Of a stretch of 64,000 nt of DNA, positions 49,144 through 58,018 are shown piece after piece. The notes under the pieces are model-generated. The model was not told the DNA's origin. It ran no database searches and saw only the letters and a program-made list of their open reading frames with translations. The stretch is from DASRDU01 sp046331565 (lineage in GTDB: Bacteria; Acidobacteriota; Blastocatellia; RBC074), in the NCBI GenBank assembly GCA_046331565.1, contig JAXLQP010000001.1, positions 2,728,001 through 2,792,000 on the forward strand, in the 5' to 3' direction. A program made the translations under genes and the position numbers. The stretch's first letter is position 1. Each line of letters begins with the position of its first letter.

Positions 49144-51507
49144 TCATTCCCTCGTTTTCAAAACTTCGACCAGATCAAGACGCCGCAACCGCCACTGCAC
49201 CAGCAGGCCTGATAAAAACGCGGCGACGGCGGTTACGATAAATCCGAGCGCCCACGTCCGGGCGCTGAAGACGAGCGGCAGGCGCATCAGTTCAGTATCA
49301 ATCGCCTTCGTAATCGCCAGGCAGATCAGAAAACCCAGACCGTAACCGAGCGGAATTGCCAGCGCGGTCAGAATCGCCTGCTCACCAAGCAGCATCACGC
49401 CAATCTCAGCCTGCGTAAAACCCAGCACCCGCAGGCTGGCCAGTTCGCGGCCACGTTCTGACAGTGCAATTCGCGCGCCGTTGTAAACCATTCCGAAAAC
49501 AATAATGCAGGCAAAGACAATGATGATCGCCGTTGAAGTCCAGATCGTGCGGGCAATGGTGGCATTGAAGTTTTCGAGCCACACCGAGGGAATCCAGACG
49601 CCGCTCACCGCAGGCGTGCGCTTGAGCAGCGCATAGAGTTCAGGCATGGCGTTCGCATCAACCATCAGATACGCGCTCGACACGGTTCCGCCTTCGTTCA
49701 TCAGGCGATTGAGCGCCTGCACGTCCATATACGCGGTCAGGCCCATCAGTTCGTCAACCAGCGCAGTCACGGGAACCTGCCGGACGGGCCGCGCGCCTTC
49801 CATCACTTCAACGGTCAGCACGTCACCGGCTTTGACGCGCAGCTTTTCGGCCAGTTCGGTTGACAGCGCCAGGCCTTCGGCAGGCAGCGTGAAGGTGCGC
49901 AGATTGCGATCCACCAGCCGATGCATTTCGCCCGCCGGTTCAAGCCCGAAAATCGCTGTGCGTTTGCTGTAATGGCCGCTGCGCAATCTGACCGGCAATG
50001 TCCGGTACGCTTCAACCCGCATCACACCGGGCAGGCTCGCCAGATCGTGGCGCGCGCGCGCCGAACGCGGCTCATTGAAGACCACTGAAACATCGTGATG
50101 AAACTTGAATTTGAACTGCACCGTGATGATCTGATCAATCGCATCGAAGAAATAAAACCCGACAATCACCAGCGACACCGACAGCGCAATGCCAAAGGCC
50201 GACAGCACAGCCTTAATCGGATTGCGTTCGAGATTGCGGACGATGATGCGCACCGATAATGGCAGGAATCGCTGAAAGCCCAGGCGTTCAATCATTCCGG
50301 TCTGAAATCGCGCAGGCGGTTCAGGCCGCATCGCTTCAGCAGGCGGCAGCGCGACGGCTTTGCCCACCGCTCGCAGCGCGCCCACGCTCGCTGCCGCAAA
50401 GCTGATCAGCACCGCGCCGCCTGTCACCCAGGGATTCAGTTCATAACGCAGCACCGGAAAGCGAAAGAACTCGGCATACAACGCCGTCATTTTGTAACCG
50501 AACCACCAGCCGACCAGCCCGCCGAGCATCGTGCCGCCCGACACGACCACGAGCGCGAGTTTCAGGTAATGCAGCCCGATGGCCCTGTTGTCATAACCAA
50601 AGGCTTTGAGTACCGCGACCTGTTCGCGCTGCGTGCTGACCAGGCGCGACAGCACCAGATGAATCAGAAACGCCGTCACCGCCAGAAAGACTGCGGGAAT
50701 GAACGTGCCTGAAACTTTCAGTTCGGCAATTTCATTCGAGATGAAATGATTTGAGGTCTGCTCGTCGCGCCCGTAAGCGCCCGTGCCGCCCCATTCATCA
50801 AGCAGGTCATCAAGCCGCGCAATGACTTCGGCCTCGGATGCGCCGGGCGCAAGCGAGAGCGTCACATCATTGAATGCGCCTTCAAGGTTGAAAGCCGCGC
50901 CCAGAGCTTCGCGGCTGATCCACATCACACCAAAGCGGCGGCTGTCGGGAAACATATCTCCGGCGCGGATTTCATAAACGTATTCGGGCGAGAGCGCCGT
51001 GCCGACGATGCGCAGCTTTGTCCACCGGCCATTGATGATGGCGCTGAGCGCATCGCCCGGATGGAAGTTGTTTTTTGCGGCAAAGGCGGCACTGATGATG
51101 ACTTCATCGCGGCGGCCCGGTTCGATGTAACGACCACTGACCAGGTGCAGATCATTGAGCATCTGCGCCTGCCGTTCGGGAATTGAAATCAGCCGCCCCG
51201 TCGCGGGTTCATCCAGTCCCGGCACATCCAGCGTGACATCGGCCACGATGCGCGTCTGCACTGCGCCCACGCCCGGAATTTCACCGATGCGCCCGGCCAG
51301 CCATTCAGGAGCGCGCCGCGCATGCGCAAAGACTTCAGCAAAGCGGTAATCAGCGTAATAAGCCCGCTGCGTGCCAAGCAGCGACTGATACGTATTCCGC
51401 ATTGAAATAAACGAAGCCACCCCGCACGCCACCACCAGCGCCACCGCCAGCACCTGCCCCCGCAAATGCAGCAGATCACGGATCAGTTTGCGATCCAGAG
51501 AAGTCAT
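49144..51507 (-). CDS. FtsX/MacB-type ABC permease (double FtsX domain)
   Basis: 787 residues. One N-terminal membrane helix (about 18-38), a large periplasmic MacB-like domain, a first FtsX block of three helices (about 255-390), then a second N-terminal helix (about 430), a second periplasmic domain and a second FtsX block (about 660-780). This duplicated layout is typical of exporters and lipoprotein-type transporters working with a LolD-like ATPase, encoded just upstream. The gap between them is entirely an R1 repeat, and no normal ribosome site is seen for this gene. Confidence 0.87.
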   Translation of the reverse strand: MTSLDRKLIRDLLHLRGQVLAVALVVACGVASFISMRNTYQSLLGTQRAYYADYRFAEVFAHARRAPEWLAGRIGEIPGVGAVQTRIVADVTLDVPGLDEPATGRLISIPERQAQMLNDLHLVSGRYIEPGRRDEVIISAAFAAKNNFHPGDALSAIINGRWTKLRIVGTALSPEYVYEIRAGDMFPDSRRFGVMWISREALGAAFNLEGAFNDVTLSLAPGASEAEVIARLDDLLDEWGGTGAYGRDEQTSNHFISNEIAELKVSGTFIPAVFLAVTAFLIHLVLSRLVSTQREQVAVLKAFGYDNRAIGLHYLKLALVVVSGGTMLGGLVGWWFGYKMTALYAEFFRFPVLRYELNPWVTGGAVLISFAAASVGALRAVGKAVALPPAEAMRPEPPARFQTGMIERLGFQRFLPLSVRIIVRNLERNPIKAVLSAFGIALSVSLVIVGFYFFDAIDQIITVQFKFKFHHDVSVVFNEPRSARARHDLASLPGVMRVEAYRTLPVRLRSGHYSKRTAIFGLEPAGEMHRLVDRNLRTFTLPAEGLALSTELAEKLRVKAGDVLTVEVMEGARPVRQVPVTALVDELMGLTAYMDVQALNRLMNEGGTVSSAYLMVDANAMPELYALLKRTPAVSGVWIPSVWLENFNATIARTIWTSTAIIIVFACIIVFGMVYNGARIALSERGRELASLRVLGFTQAEIGVMLLGEQAILTALAIPLGYGLGFLICLAITKAIDTELMRLPLVFSARTWALGFIVTAVAAFLSGLLVQWRLRRLDLVEVLKTRE

Positions 51508-51511
51508 AAGA

Positions 51512-51646
51512 AGTGGTCAGTGGTTAGTGGGCAGTGGTTAGTGAAGAGTGAACAGTGAAGAGTGAACAGCGAAGAGCGAGCGGTTGAGAGCAGGCCTTTC
51601 ACTTTCCGCTCTTCACTAACCACTGCCCACTAACCACTGACCACTG
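51512..51646. repeat. Inverted repeat family R1, copy 2
   Basis: Arms 51512-51550 and 51607-51646 (AGTGGTCAGTGGTTAGTGGG.. and its complement) match almost perfectly over 39 bp; the loop holds AGTGAACAGTGAAG units. It fills the whole spacer between the LolD stop and the FtsX start. Confidence 0.88.
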
Positions 51647-51648
51647 CC

Positions 51649-52392
51649 TTACCAGGCCAGGTCTGCCGGTTTCGCTTTGGTTTCGTTGCGCCGGACTTCG
51701 ACAATCTGGCCGCTGCCCAGGCGAATGACGCGGTCGGCCATTGCGGCAATGGCGGCGTTGTGTGTGATGACAACGGTTGTCGTGCCAAGCTGCTGATTGA
51801 CGTGTTCGAGCACTTCGAGCACCAGCTTGCCGGTCTTGAAATCGAGCGCGCCGGTCGGTTCATCGCACAGCAGCACGTCAGGACGTTTCGCCACGGCGCG
51901 CGCAATCGCCACACGCTGCTGTTCACCACCGGAAAGTTGTGCAGGGAAATGATTGAGCCGTTCACCGAGTCCGACCAGTTGCAGCGCGGCTTCGGCAGGC
52001 ATGGGATGATCGGCAATCTCAGTGACGAGACTGACGTTTTCAAGCGCCGTCAGGCTGGGAATCAGATTGTAGAACTGGAAAACGAAACCGACGTGTTCGC
52101 GCCGAAAGCGCGTCAGTTCGCGCTCATCGGCGGTGACCAGGTTGTGGTCACGAAAAATTACTTCGCCGCTCGTGGGCGTATCGAGGCCGCCGAGGATATT
52201 GAGCAGCGTTGATTTGCCGCTGCCTGACGGGCCAAGCAGCACGACAAATTCACCTTCAAAAAGATCAAGATCAATCGAGCGCAGCGCGTGAACTTCGACT
52301 TCGCCCATCCGGTAAATTTTTGACAGGCCGCGGGCGCGAAAGACAGCTTCACGCGCCGCTTCTCTGCTCAGACTGGATGCGGCAGTTTTCAC
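51649..52392 (-). CDS. LolD/MacB-type ABC transporter ATPase
   Basis: 247 residues, probably starting at GTG 52392 with AAGG upstream. Walker A GPSGSGKSTLLNIL, signature LSGGEQQRVAIARAV, Walker B VLLCDEPTGALD and the switch His in ITHNAAIA are intact. It is the energy subunit for the FtsX permease and HlyD adaptor encoded downstream. It starts 9 bp after the phosphoribosyltransferase stop, so all five genes probably share the sigma-54 promoter at 53120. Confidence 0.9.
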   Translation of the reverse strand: MKTAASSLSREAAREAVFRARGLSKIYRMGEVEVHALRSIDLDLFEGEFVVLLGPSGSGKSTLLNILGGLDTPTSGEVIFRDHNLVTADERELTRFRREHVGFVFQFYNLIPSLTALENVSLVTEIADHPMPAEAALQLVGLGERLNHFPAQLSGGEQQRVAIARAVAKRPDVLLCDEPTGALDFKTGKLVLEVLEHVNQQLGTTTVVITHNAAIAAMADRVIRLGSGQIVEVRRNETKAKPADLAW

Positions 52393-52401
52393 GGCGGCCT
52401 T

Positions 52402-53064
52402 CTATGCCGCCACAGGCTGGTGCTGCGCGGCGTGCTGAAGCAGGCTGCGGACTTCCTGATCGGTTGTCTGCGTAAAGTCGTCGTACCAGAGTCCGACAGC
52501 GAAAAAAGATTCGGGCGTGTGATCGCAGATGCAGACGATTTCATCCGCGATATGCTCGAAGGCTTCGCAGGTTGTCCGTGCGGAAACCGGCGCGGCAACA
52601 ACGATCCGGGCCGGGCGATGCTGTCGCAGCGCAGCCACGGCGGCCTGCATCGTCGTGCCCGTCGCCATTCCGTCATCCACCAGAATCACGATGCGGCCCT
52701 TCATTTCAGGCAGGGGGTGATCTTCACGATAAGCTTTTTCACGTCGCGCCAGTTCACGCTGTTCCCGGGCCGTCACCTGTTCAATGGCTTCGCTGGAAAT
52801 GCCCAGATAACTGACGACATCATCATTCATCACGCGCACGCCGCCGGTGGCAATCGCGCCCATCGCCAGTTCTTCGTTGCCTGGCACCCCCAGCTTGCGC
52901 ACCAGAAAAACGTCCAGCGGGGCGTGCAGCGTTTCGGCGACTTCAAAGGCGACCGGCACGCCGCCACGCGGCAATGCCAGCACCAGCACGTCGTCACGAT
53001 CAGCAAAAGCGGTGAGCTTTTCGGCGAGTTTTCTTCCTGCTTCTGTTCTGTTGCGAAACCTCAT
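52402..53064 (-). CDS. Phosphoribosyltransferase-like protein
   Basis: 220 residues from the ATG at 53064. The PRPP loop VILVDDGMATGTTMQAA (about 125) is intact; upstream are LPRGGVPVAFEVA and FLVRKLGVPGNEELAMGAIA, typical of the stand-alone stress-linked PRTase family. The substrate is unknown; the DosR-controlled Rv0571c of mycobacteria belongs to the same broad type. A consensus sigma-54 promoter lies 56 bp upstream. It heads an operon with an ABC exporter. Confidence 0.87.
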   Translation of the reverse strand: MRFRNRTEAGRKLAEKLTAFADRDDVLVLALPRGGVPVAFEVAETLHAPLDVFLVRKLGVPGNEELAMGAIATGGVRVMNDDVVSYLGISSEAIEQVTAREQRELARREKAYREDHPLPEMKGRIVILVDDGMATGTTMQAAVAALRQHRPARIVVAAPVSARTTCEAFEHIADEIVCICDHTPESFFAVGLWYDDFTQTTDQEVRSLLQHAAQHQPVAA

Positions 53065-53119
53065 GACCAGTGTACCTGTCCTTCCTGCCCGGAGGCCGGG
53101 TTTCTGATTGCCAGACAGG

Positions 53120-53135
53120 AGCAAGACAAGTGCCA
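53120..53135 (-). promoter_or_regulatory. Sigma-54 promoter for PRTase-ABC operon
   Basis: The reverse strand reads TGGCACTTGTCTTGCT, full consensus at both boxes. A GTGCG-N5-ACGCA palindrome-like site (reverse of 53199-53214) lies about 65 bp further upstream. Confidence 0.75.
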
Positions 53136-53259
53136 CGACAGAGAGCCGGGTGTTTGCGAAGGTGAGCCGGACAGAATGGGGAATGTTGCCCAGCCTGCTG
53201 CGTGAAATCGCACAGGCCGAAGCGCCATTCCGGCAGGTCAGGACGATTTATTAACCAGG

Positions 53260-54579
53260 TCAGAAGACCGACATAACAATCAGAGCCAGGCTCGTCAGGG
53301 CCATTAACACTGCCGTAATCCAGCCGAGCCACTTCATCAGCGGCGGATTCACATGCCGCCCCATAACCTTGCGATCACTCGTCAGCAGCACGACCAGCAC
53401 GACCAGCGGCGGCGCGAGCATGCCGTTAATCACTGCGGCCCAGAACAGCATCCGCACGGCATTGAATCCGAGATAATCAAGCAGCAGCCCGACCACCACC
53501 GCCGCCGTCAGCACCGCATAAAATTTCGCTGAAGCGCGGGGCCGATCATTGAGCGAGCCGCGCCAGTGCAGGGCTTCGGTAATGGCATATGCCGCCGACC
53601 CGGCCAGCACCGGCACACCGAGCATCCCCGTGCCGACCAGTCCCAGCGTGAACAGCAAATAAGCCGCATCACCCGCGAGCGGGCGCAACGCCTCAGCCGC
53701 CTGCCGCGCCGTTTCAATGTCGTGCTGACCGGCCACATATAAAGTTGCGCCGGTCGTCAGAATGATGAAATACATCACCACTCCGGCGAAGCCCATGCCC
53801 ATCAGCACATCGTTGCGCGCCGCGCTCAGTTCCTCATCCGTTGCGCCGCGCCGCTGACTGAGCGTGCGCCGTCCCATCGAACGTTCCTCTTCGACTTCCT
53901 GCGCGGCCTGCCAGAAAAATAAATAAGGCGAGATCGTCGTGCCCAGAATGGCGATAAAGACCGCCAGGTAAGCAGCGCTGAATTCAATGTGCGGAATAAA
54001 GGTCAGCCGCAGCACTTCGCCCCAGCGCGGATGCGCCAGAAACGCGGCAATGACGTAGGCAAACAGCACCGTCGTCAGCCATTTGAAAACGCGCGCAATG
54101 TGCCGGTAACTCGAAAAAATCAGCAGCACCACAATCAGCCCCGCAAACAGCGGCTGCCAGACAAACGCGCTGACCCGCGTCATCATTTCCATCGCCGCAG
54201 CCATCCCCGCCAGGTCAGCCGCAATGTTGACCGTATTCGCCACCACGAGCAGCGCGCACGCGCTCCACAAAACCCACGCCGGATAGCGTCGCCTGATGAC
54301 TCCGGCCAGTCCCAGCCCGCTGACCAGACCGAGCCGCGCGCACATCAGTTGCACCGCCGCCATCAGCGGAAATGAAAAGATCGCCGCCCACAACTGCCCG
54401 TAACCGAAAGCCGCGCCCGCCACTGAATAAGTTGAAATCCCGGACGGATCATCATCCGCCGCGCCCGTAATCAGCCCCGGCCCGAGTTCGCCAAAGAAAC
54501 GGCGCAATCGTCCGGCTGGCGGGTGCTGGTTTTGCGGGGGACTGGTTTGATGGCTGGTGGTTTTGTGATGTTCAGGCAT
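53260..54579 (-). CDS. Nramp-related divalent metal transporter
   Basis: 439 residues, about 11 membrane helices. The helix-1 motif reads GAADDDPSGIST where classical Nramp has the DPGN metal site, and the helix-6 region reads TTISPYLFFWQAAQEVEEE in place of MPHN. So key Mn/Fe ligands (Asn, Met) differ; this is the Nramp-related branch, and its ion may not be Mn2+. An acidic run (EVEEE) follows helix 6. No clear ribosome site. It lies upstream of the PRTase gene on the same strand but 195 bp away. Confidence 0.82.
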   Translation of the reverse strand: MPEHHKTTSHQTSPPQNQHPPAGRLRRFFGELGPGLITGAADDDPSGISTYSVAGAAFGYGQLWAAIFSFPLMAAVQLMCARLGLVSGLGLAGVIRRRYPAWVLWSACALLVVANTVNIAADLAGMAAAMEMMTRVSAFVWQPLFAGLIVVLLIFSSYRHIARVFKWLTTVLFAYVIAAFLAHPRWGEVLRLTFIPHIEFSAAYLAVFIAILGTTISPYLFFWQAAQEVEEERSMGRRTLSQRRGATDEELSAARNDVLMGMGFAGVVMYFIILTTGATLYVAGQHDIETARQAAEALRPLAGDAAYLLFTLGLVGTGMLGVPVLAGSAAYAITEALHWRGSLNDRPRASAKFYAVLTAAVVVGLLLDYLGFNAVRMLFWAAVINGMLAPPLVVLVVLLTSDRKVMGRHVNPPLMKWLGWITAVLMALTSLALIVMSVF

Positions 54580-54590
54580 TGCAGAAAGAC

Positions 54591-54607
54591 TGCGTAAAAG
54601 TTCGCAC
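54591..54607 (-). promoter_or_regulatory. Single enhancer-like site upstream of Nramp/GNAT
   Basis: The reverse strand reads GTGCGAACTTTTACGCA, a close match to GTGCGGGACTTTACGCA at 44487. It lies in the divergent spacer of the Nramp and GNAT genes, about 140 bp from the GNAT sigma-54 promoter. Confidence 0.45.
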
Positions 54608-54746
54608 GATTACTGCCCCGTGCGGGTCAGCAGTTGCGGATATTTCCTCTGTCGGTGCAAGTCATCAGATCAGCAGCAAACCAGAGGCCGGGCCGGGAAG
54701 CAATGATTTGACGCGCTGCCAGTGATTTCTGGTCACAGCCGCCTCC

Positions 54747-54762
54747 TGGCATCTCGCTTGCT
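54747..54762 (+). promoter_or_regulatory. Sigma-54 promoter for the GNAT gene
   Basis: TGGCATCTCGCTTGCT: TGGCAY-N5-TTGC with exact spacing, 61 bp upstream of the ATG at 54823. Confidence 0.72.
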
Positions 54763-54822
54763 CGTCTGAACGCAAGTCATCGGGAATTGCGTATAATTGT
54801 GCGCGATTTCCAGGAGAGCATT

Positions 54823-55404
54823 ATGGCAGTTTCACAACATCAGATGAACGCTGGCGCAACGACGAAATTTTCCAGAGACCTGAAACTTGCTGACGGCACG
54901 GTGCTGCACCTGCGGCTGCTGCGCCCGGATGACCGCCATGAACTGAAGCGGCTGTTTGCGCGCTGTTCGCCGGAATCAATTCGCTTCAGGTTCCTGCATC
55001 AGGTCAAGGCGCTGACCGAAGAAGCCCTCGATCATCTGACGAATGTTGACGGCGCACGCCACATTGCGCTCGCGGTTACTTACCGGCATCACATCATTGC
55101 CGTAGGCCGCTACCAGGTGCAGGCAGACCGGCTCGAAGTCGCTGAAGTCTCGTTCCTGGTCGAAGACGCCTGGCAGAAACGCGGCATCGGCACGCAACTG
55201 CTCAATATGCTGGTTGAACTGGCGCACGCGCACGGCATCACCCGCTTCAGCGCCGATGTGCTGACCGACAACATTCTGATGCTGTCAGTTTTTCGCAAAG
55301 CCGGTTACGCCCTCTGCTCATCCACCAGTTACGGCGTCACGCATCTGGAATTTCCCATCACGGAACAAGCCGAAGAAAACACCACAGCCCGCCCTGCCGC
55401 GTAA
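54823..55404 (+). CDS. GNAT family N-acetyltransferase
   Basis: 193 residues from the ATG at 54823, after CCAGGAGAGC. The acetyl-CoA loop is visible (EDAWQKRGIGTQLLNML, about 110-130), with LRLLRPDDRHELKRLF at the start. It resembles the stand-alone or Pat-like domains that acetylate protein lysines, often near USP genes. The target is unknown. It is driven by its own sigma-54 promoter. Confidence 0.88.
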   Translation: MAVSQHQMNAGATTKFSRDLKLADGTVLHLRLLRPDDRHELKRLFARCSPESIRFRFLHQVKALTEEALDHLTNVDGARHIALAVTYRHHIIAVGRYQVQADRLEVAEVSFLVEDAWQKRGIGTQLLNMLVELAHAHGITRFSADVLTDNILMLSVFRKAGYALCSSTSYGVTHLEFPITEQAEENTTARPAA

Positions 55405-55654
55405 AAACAATTCTGAAAAAAGAGATGATGAATTCCTCTCGTCCGCAGAGCGGACAAAGCAAAGGCTCAGCCACTCTCTGATCTTCAGTGCGTTTTTTGT
55501 GCTGACCCGGCATGCCAGACATGGTTTTCTGCGCGCTGTTGCGGTAATCTCATCGCGCTGTCACCGGGCTGGAATATTCATTGTTTGTGTTTCCACGCTG
55601 GCGGCACTGAAGCTGATTCTGCAACCTGACATTCGTCTTTTACCCCGAAACTCC

Positions 55655-56908
55655 ATGCGCCACTTTTACCGCAACCGTCAAACGGTTTCATTGCCCTGTC
55701 ATTTCTGTGCGCTGATCATCATCATCGTAACCACCCTGGCGGTCACGTCCTGCCTGCGCAAAACTGCCAGCCAGGCCACAAGCGAGAAAGCGCCTGCCGC
55801 CGCGCAGACCAAAGCCAGAGTGAAAATCGTCAGCGTCGAGCAGCAGCAGCAGCGGCGCGCTGTCGAGGTCGTCGGTTCGCTGTTCGCCTTTGATGAAGTC
55901 ACGGTCAGTTCAGAGGCTGAAGGCCGCGTCGAACAGGTGATGGCTGATGTGGGTGATCGCGTCACCAAAGGTCAGGTGCTGGCGCGCATTTCGCCGGTTG
56001 AGATGGAATTGTCAGTCGAACAGCAGCGCGCCGCGCTCAGGCAGGCCCGCGCGCGACTGGGACTGAACGAGGAAACAGGCGAACTCAGGGACGTGCGCGA
56101 AGCCGCCGAAGTCAAAAAGGCCGCCGCCGATCTGGCCGATGCCGAACAGAAATTCAAGCGCGCTCAGTCACTGCTTGAAACCGGAGTCATCGCCCGCCAG
56201 GTTTATGACGAAGCCGAATCGCGCTACAAATCAGCGAAGGCAGCTTATGACCTGGCCGTGCAGCAGGTCGAAAACCTGCGCGCTTCGATGCAGCAGACTC
56301 AGGCCACGCTCAACCTTGCCAACAAACGCCTGCGCGATGCCCAGATTCGCGCGCCGTTCAGCGGCAATATCAAAGTCCGCTCGGTCACGGTCGGGCAGTA
56401 TCTGAAAATCCAGACTCCGGTGATGACCATCGTCAATGCCGATCCGCTGCGCGTGCGCCTGAACGTGCCCGAAAAGATGTCGCCCTGGGTGCGCGTGGGC
56501 CGCGATGTCAGCATCACGCTCGAAGCCTTTCCAGGCCGCACCTTCACGGGCCGCATCACGCGCATCAATCCGGCAGTTGACGACAAGACCCGCACCTTTG
56601 AAATCGAAGGACTCGTCGCCAATCACAGCGGTGAACTCAAACCCGGCTCATTCGTCAAAGCCACGATTCAGTCCGACAAGGTTGATCAGATTCTGACCAT
56701 TCCGCAGAACTCGGCGATTTATCTGTTCGGCGCTTACAAGGTCTTTGTCGTGCAGGGCCACATCGTCAAAGAGCGCGAAGTCAGACTGGGCGATCATTTC
56801 GGTGATCGCGTCGAAGTGATGGACGGCCTGCAACTCAATGACAAACTCGCCATCAGCGAAAACGGCCAGCCGCTCAGGGACGGCATGGAAATTGAATTCG
56901 AGCCATAA
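55655..56908 (+). CDS. RND-type efflux periplasmic adaptor lipoprotein
   Basis: 417 residues from the ATG at 55655, chosen because it gives a clean lipoprotein signal (LAVTSC, Cys about 36); an open frame from 55499 lacks this. A barrel-sandwich domain (VGSLFAFDEVTVSSEAEGRVEQV), a coiled-coil hairpin (about 145-260), a beta barrel and the end motif DGLQLNDKLAISENG identify an AcrA/MexA-type adaptor. No RND pump or outer-membrane factor follows; the next gene is convergent. No ribosome site is evident. Confidence 0.85.
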   Translation: MRHFYRNRQTVSLPCHFCALIIIIVTTLAVTSCLRKTASQATSEKAPAAAQTKARVKIVSVEQQQQRRAVEVVGSLFAFDEVTVSSEAEGRVEQVMADVGDRVTKGQVLARISPVEMELSVEQQRAALRQARARLGLNEETGELRDVREAAEVKKAAADLADAEQKFKRAQSLLETGVIARQVYDEAESRYKSAKAAYDLAVQQVENLRASMQQTQATLNLANKRLRDAQIRAPFSGNIKVRSVTVGQYLKIQTPVMTIVNADPLRVRLNVPEKMSPWVRVGRDVSITLEAFPGRTFTGRITRINPAVDDKTRTFEIEGLVANHSGELKPGSFVKATIQSDKVDQILTIPQNSAIYLFGAYKVFVVQGHIVKEREVRLGDHFGDRVEVMDGLQLNDKLAISENGQPLRDGMEIEFEP

Positions 56909-56926
56909 AGAATTCAGCGCCTTTGT

Positions 56927-57748
56927 TCAGCTTCGCAGCCGGATCAGCGCGCTGTGTCTGAGGCGCGCAATCAGCCGTTCACCTTCGCCAGACATCACCA
57001 GGTCGAGCACAACCATTTCGTGACCGCGCCGCTCGCAGGATTCGGCCACCCGCCCCCGCAGCGATAATTTTTCGCCATCACGCGGCAGCGAATAATGCTG
57101 CGTTTCGGTGGCCGTATGAATCCAGGGGCCGAGCGCGACCTGAGCCATCAGCAGTTCATTCGCCGTCGCAGGCAGAAAAGCCGGATGACAAACCGCTTCA
57201 GCGCCGCAATAAAGCGGCAGCGTTTCGCACATCTCAGCGACAAATCCGGTTTCCATTTCAGCCGGATTCAAACGCTTTTCCAGCGAACCGAGCGTCATTC
57301 CGGCAGGCAGCGCCTGAATCGTGGCAGGCAGGCGCGTTTCAGGCAGCGGGCAAAACGGATAATCAGCCGGATCAGGCAGCGGCAGCGAAGGCGGCAGCCC
57401 GGCCTGACCAACGGCGCAAAGCGTGCCGTCCGGGTTGTAAAGTTCAAGGCTGATCGTGAGCGGGTCAGTGCTGCTGACGGCAGCGTGAACCGCAACAGCT
57501 TCGCCGTCATAAACCGGCTTCAGAAATTTTGCAGTCATCGTGCCGCGCTCCAGCCACTCGCGGCCCAGGGCTTCAACGACCGGATGCGTCAGGTAAGCGT
57601 AAACGCCCACGCCCGGCACCAGCCCGCCCGCAAAGCCATACTGCGCGGCGACCTCGTCACTGTGAATGCGATTGTCTGAATCAGTCGCGTAATTGCGGGC
57701 GACCACAACGTAAACAGGCAGCTTTTGTCCACAGGTCAGCTCGTTCAT
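56927..57748 (-). CDS. MaoC-like hotdog-fold protein
   Basis: 273 residues. The ATG at 57748 lies 6 bp after GGAG; the ATG at 57754 touches it and is less likely. The N-terminal half has RNYATDSDNRIHSDEVAAQYGFAGGLVPG, the D-x-N-x-x-H pattern of MaoC/(R)-hydratase enzymes. The C-terminal half looks like a second, less conserved hotdog. Hydration or thioester chemistry on acyl-CoA or a related substrate is expected; which one is unknown. Confidence 0.78.
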   Translation of the reverse strand: MNELTCGQKLPVYVVVARNYATDSDNRIHSDEVAAQYGFAGGLVPGVGVYAYLTHPVVEALGREWLERGTMTAKFLKPVYDGEAVAVHAAVSSTDPLTISLELYNPDGTLCAVGQAGLPPSLPLPDPADYPFCPLPETRLPATIQALPAGMTLGSLEKRLNPAEMETGFVAEMCETLPLYCGAEAVCHPAFLPATANELLMAQVALGPWIHTATETQHYSLPRDGEKLSLRGRVAESCERRGHEMVVLDLVMSGEGERLIARLRHSALIRLRS

Positions 57749-57818
57749 TTTCATCTCCTTCGGCCCGGATTTATTGCACAGTCACACGCCTTTTGAAAGC
57801 GCAGGCACAACAGGGCGG

Positions 57819-57910
57819 TAACAAGGAGCGCAGGCGTCCCGCCTGCCTGTATTCCGCTTGAGACGCCTTTATCGAAACACAGGCAGGCGTCCCGCCTGCG
57901 TTCCTTGTTA
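57819..57910. repeat. Inverted repeat family R11 (GCAGGCGTCCCGCCTGC)
   Basis: Arms 57819-57850 and 57879-57910 pair over 32 bp with few mismatches, and each arm contains its own GCAGGCG-TCC-CGCCTGC palindrome. It lies in the 270-bp divergent spacer between the MaoC-like and TrxR-like genes. Confidence 0.8.
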
Positions 57911-58018
57911 TCCCCTTGTGATCTCCTTGTTATCTCCCGGTTCTTCCCTGTTGCTTTGCTTGACACAATCTGAGCGGCCCGTCAGGATGCGGGCAGCAAC
58001 CAACCCCCGACAGCATTT

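Noticed and set aside
54603..54618. Possible sigma-54 element (GGGCAGTAATCGTGCG) for the Nramp gene
   Set aside because: Spacing is right but the -12 box is GTGC and the implied leader is only about 13 bases; kept out as too weak.
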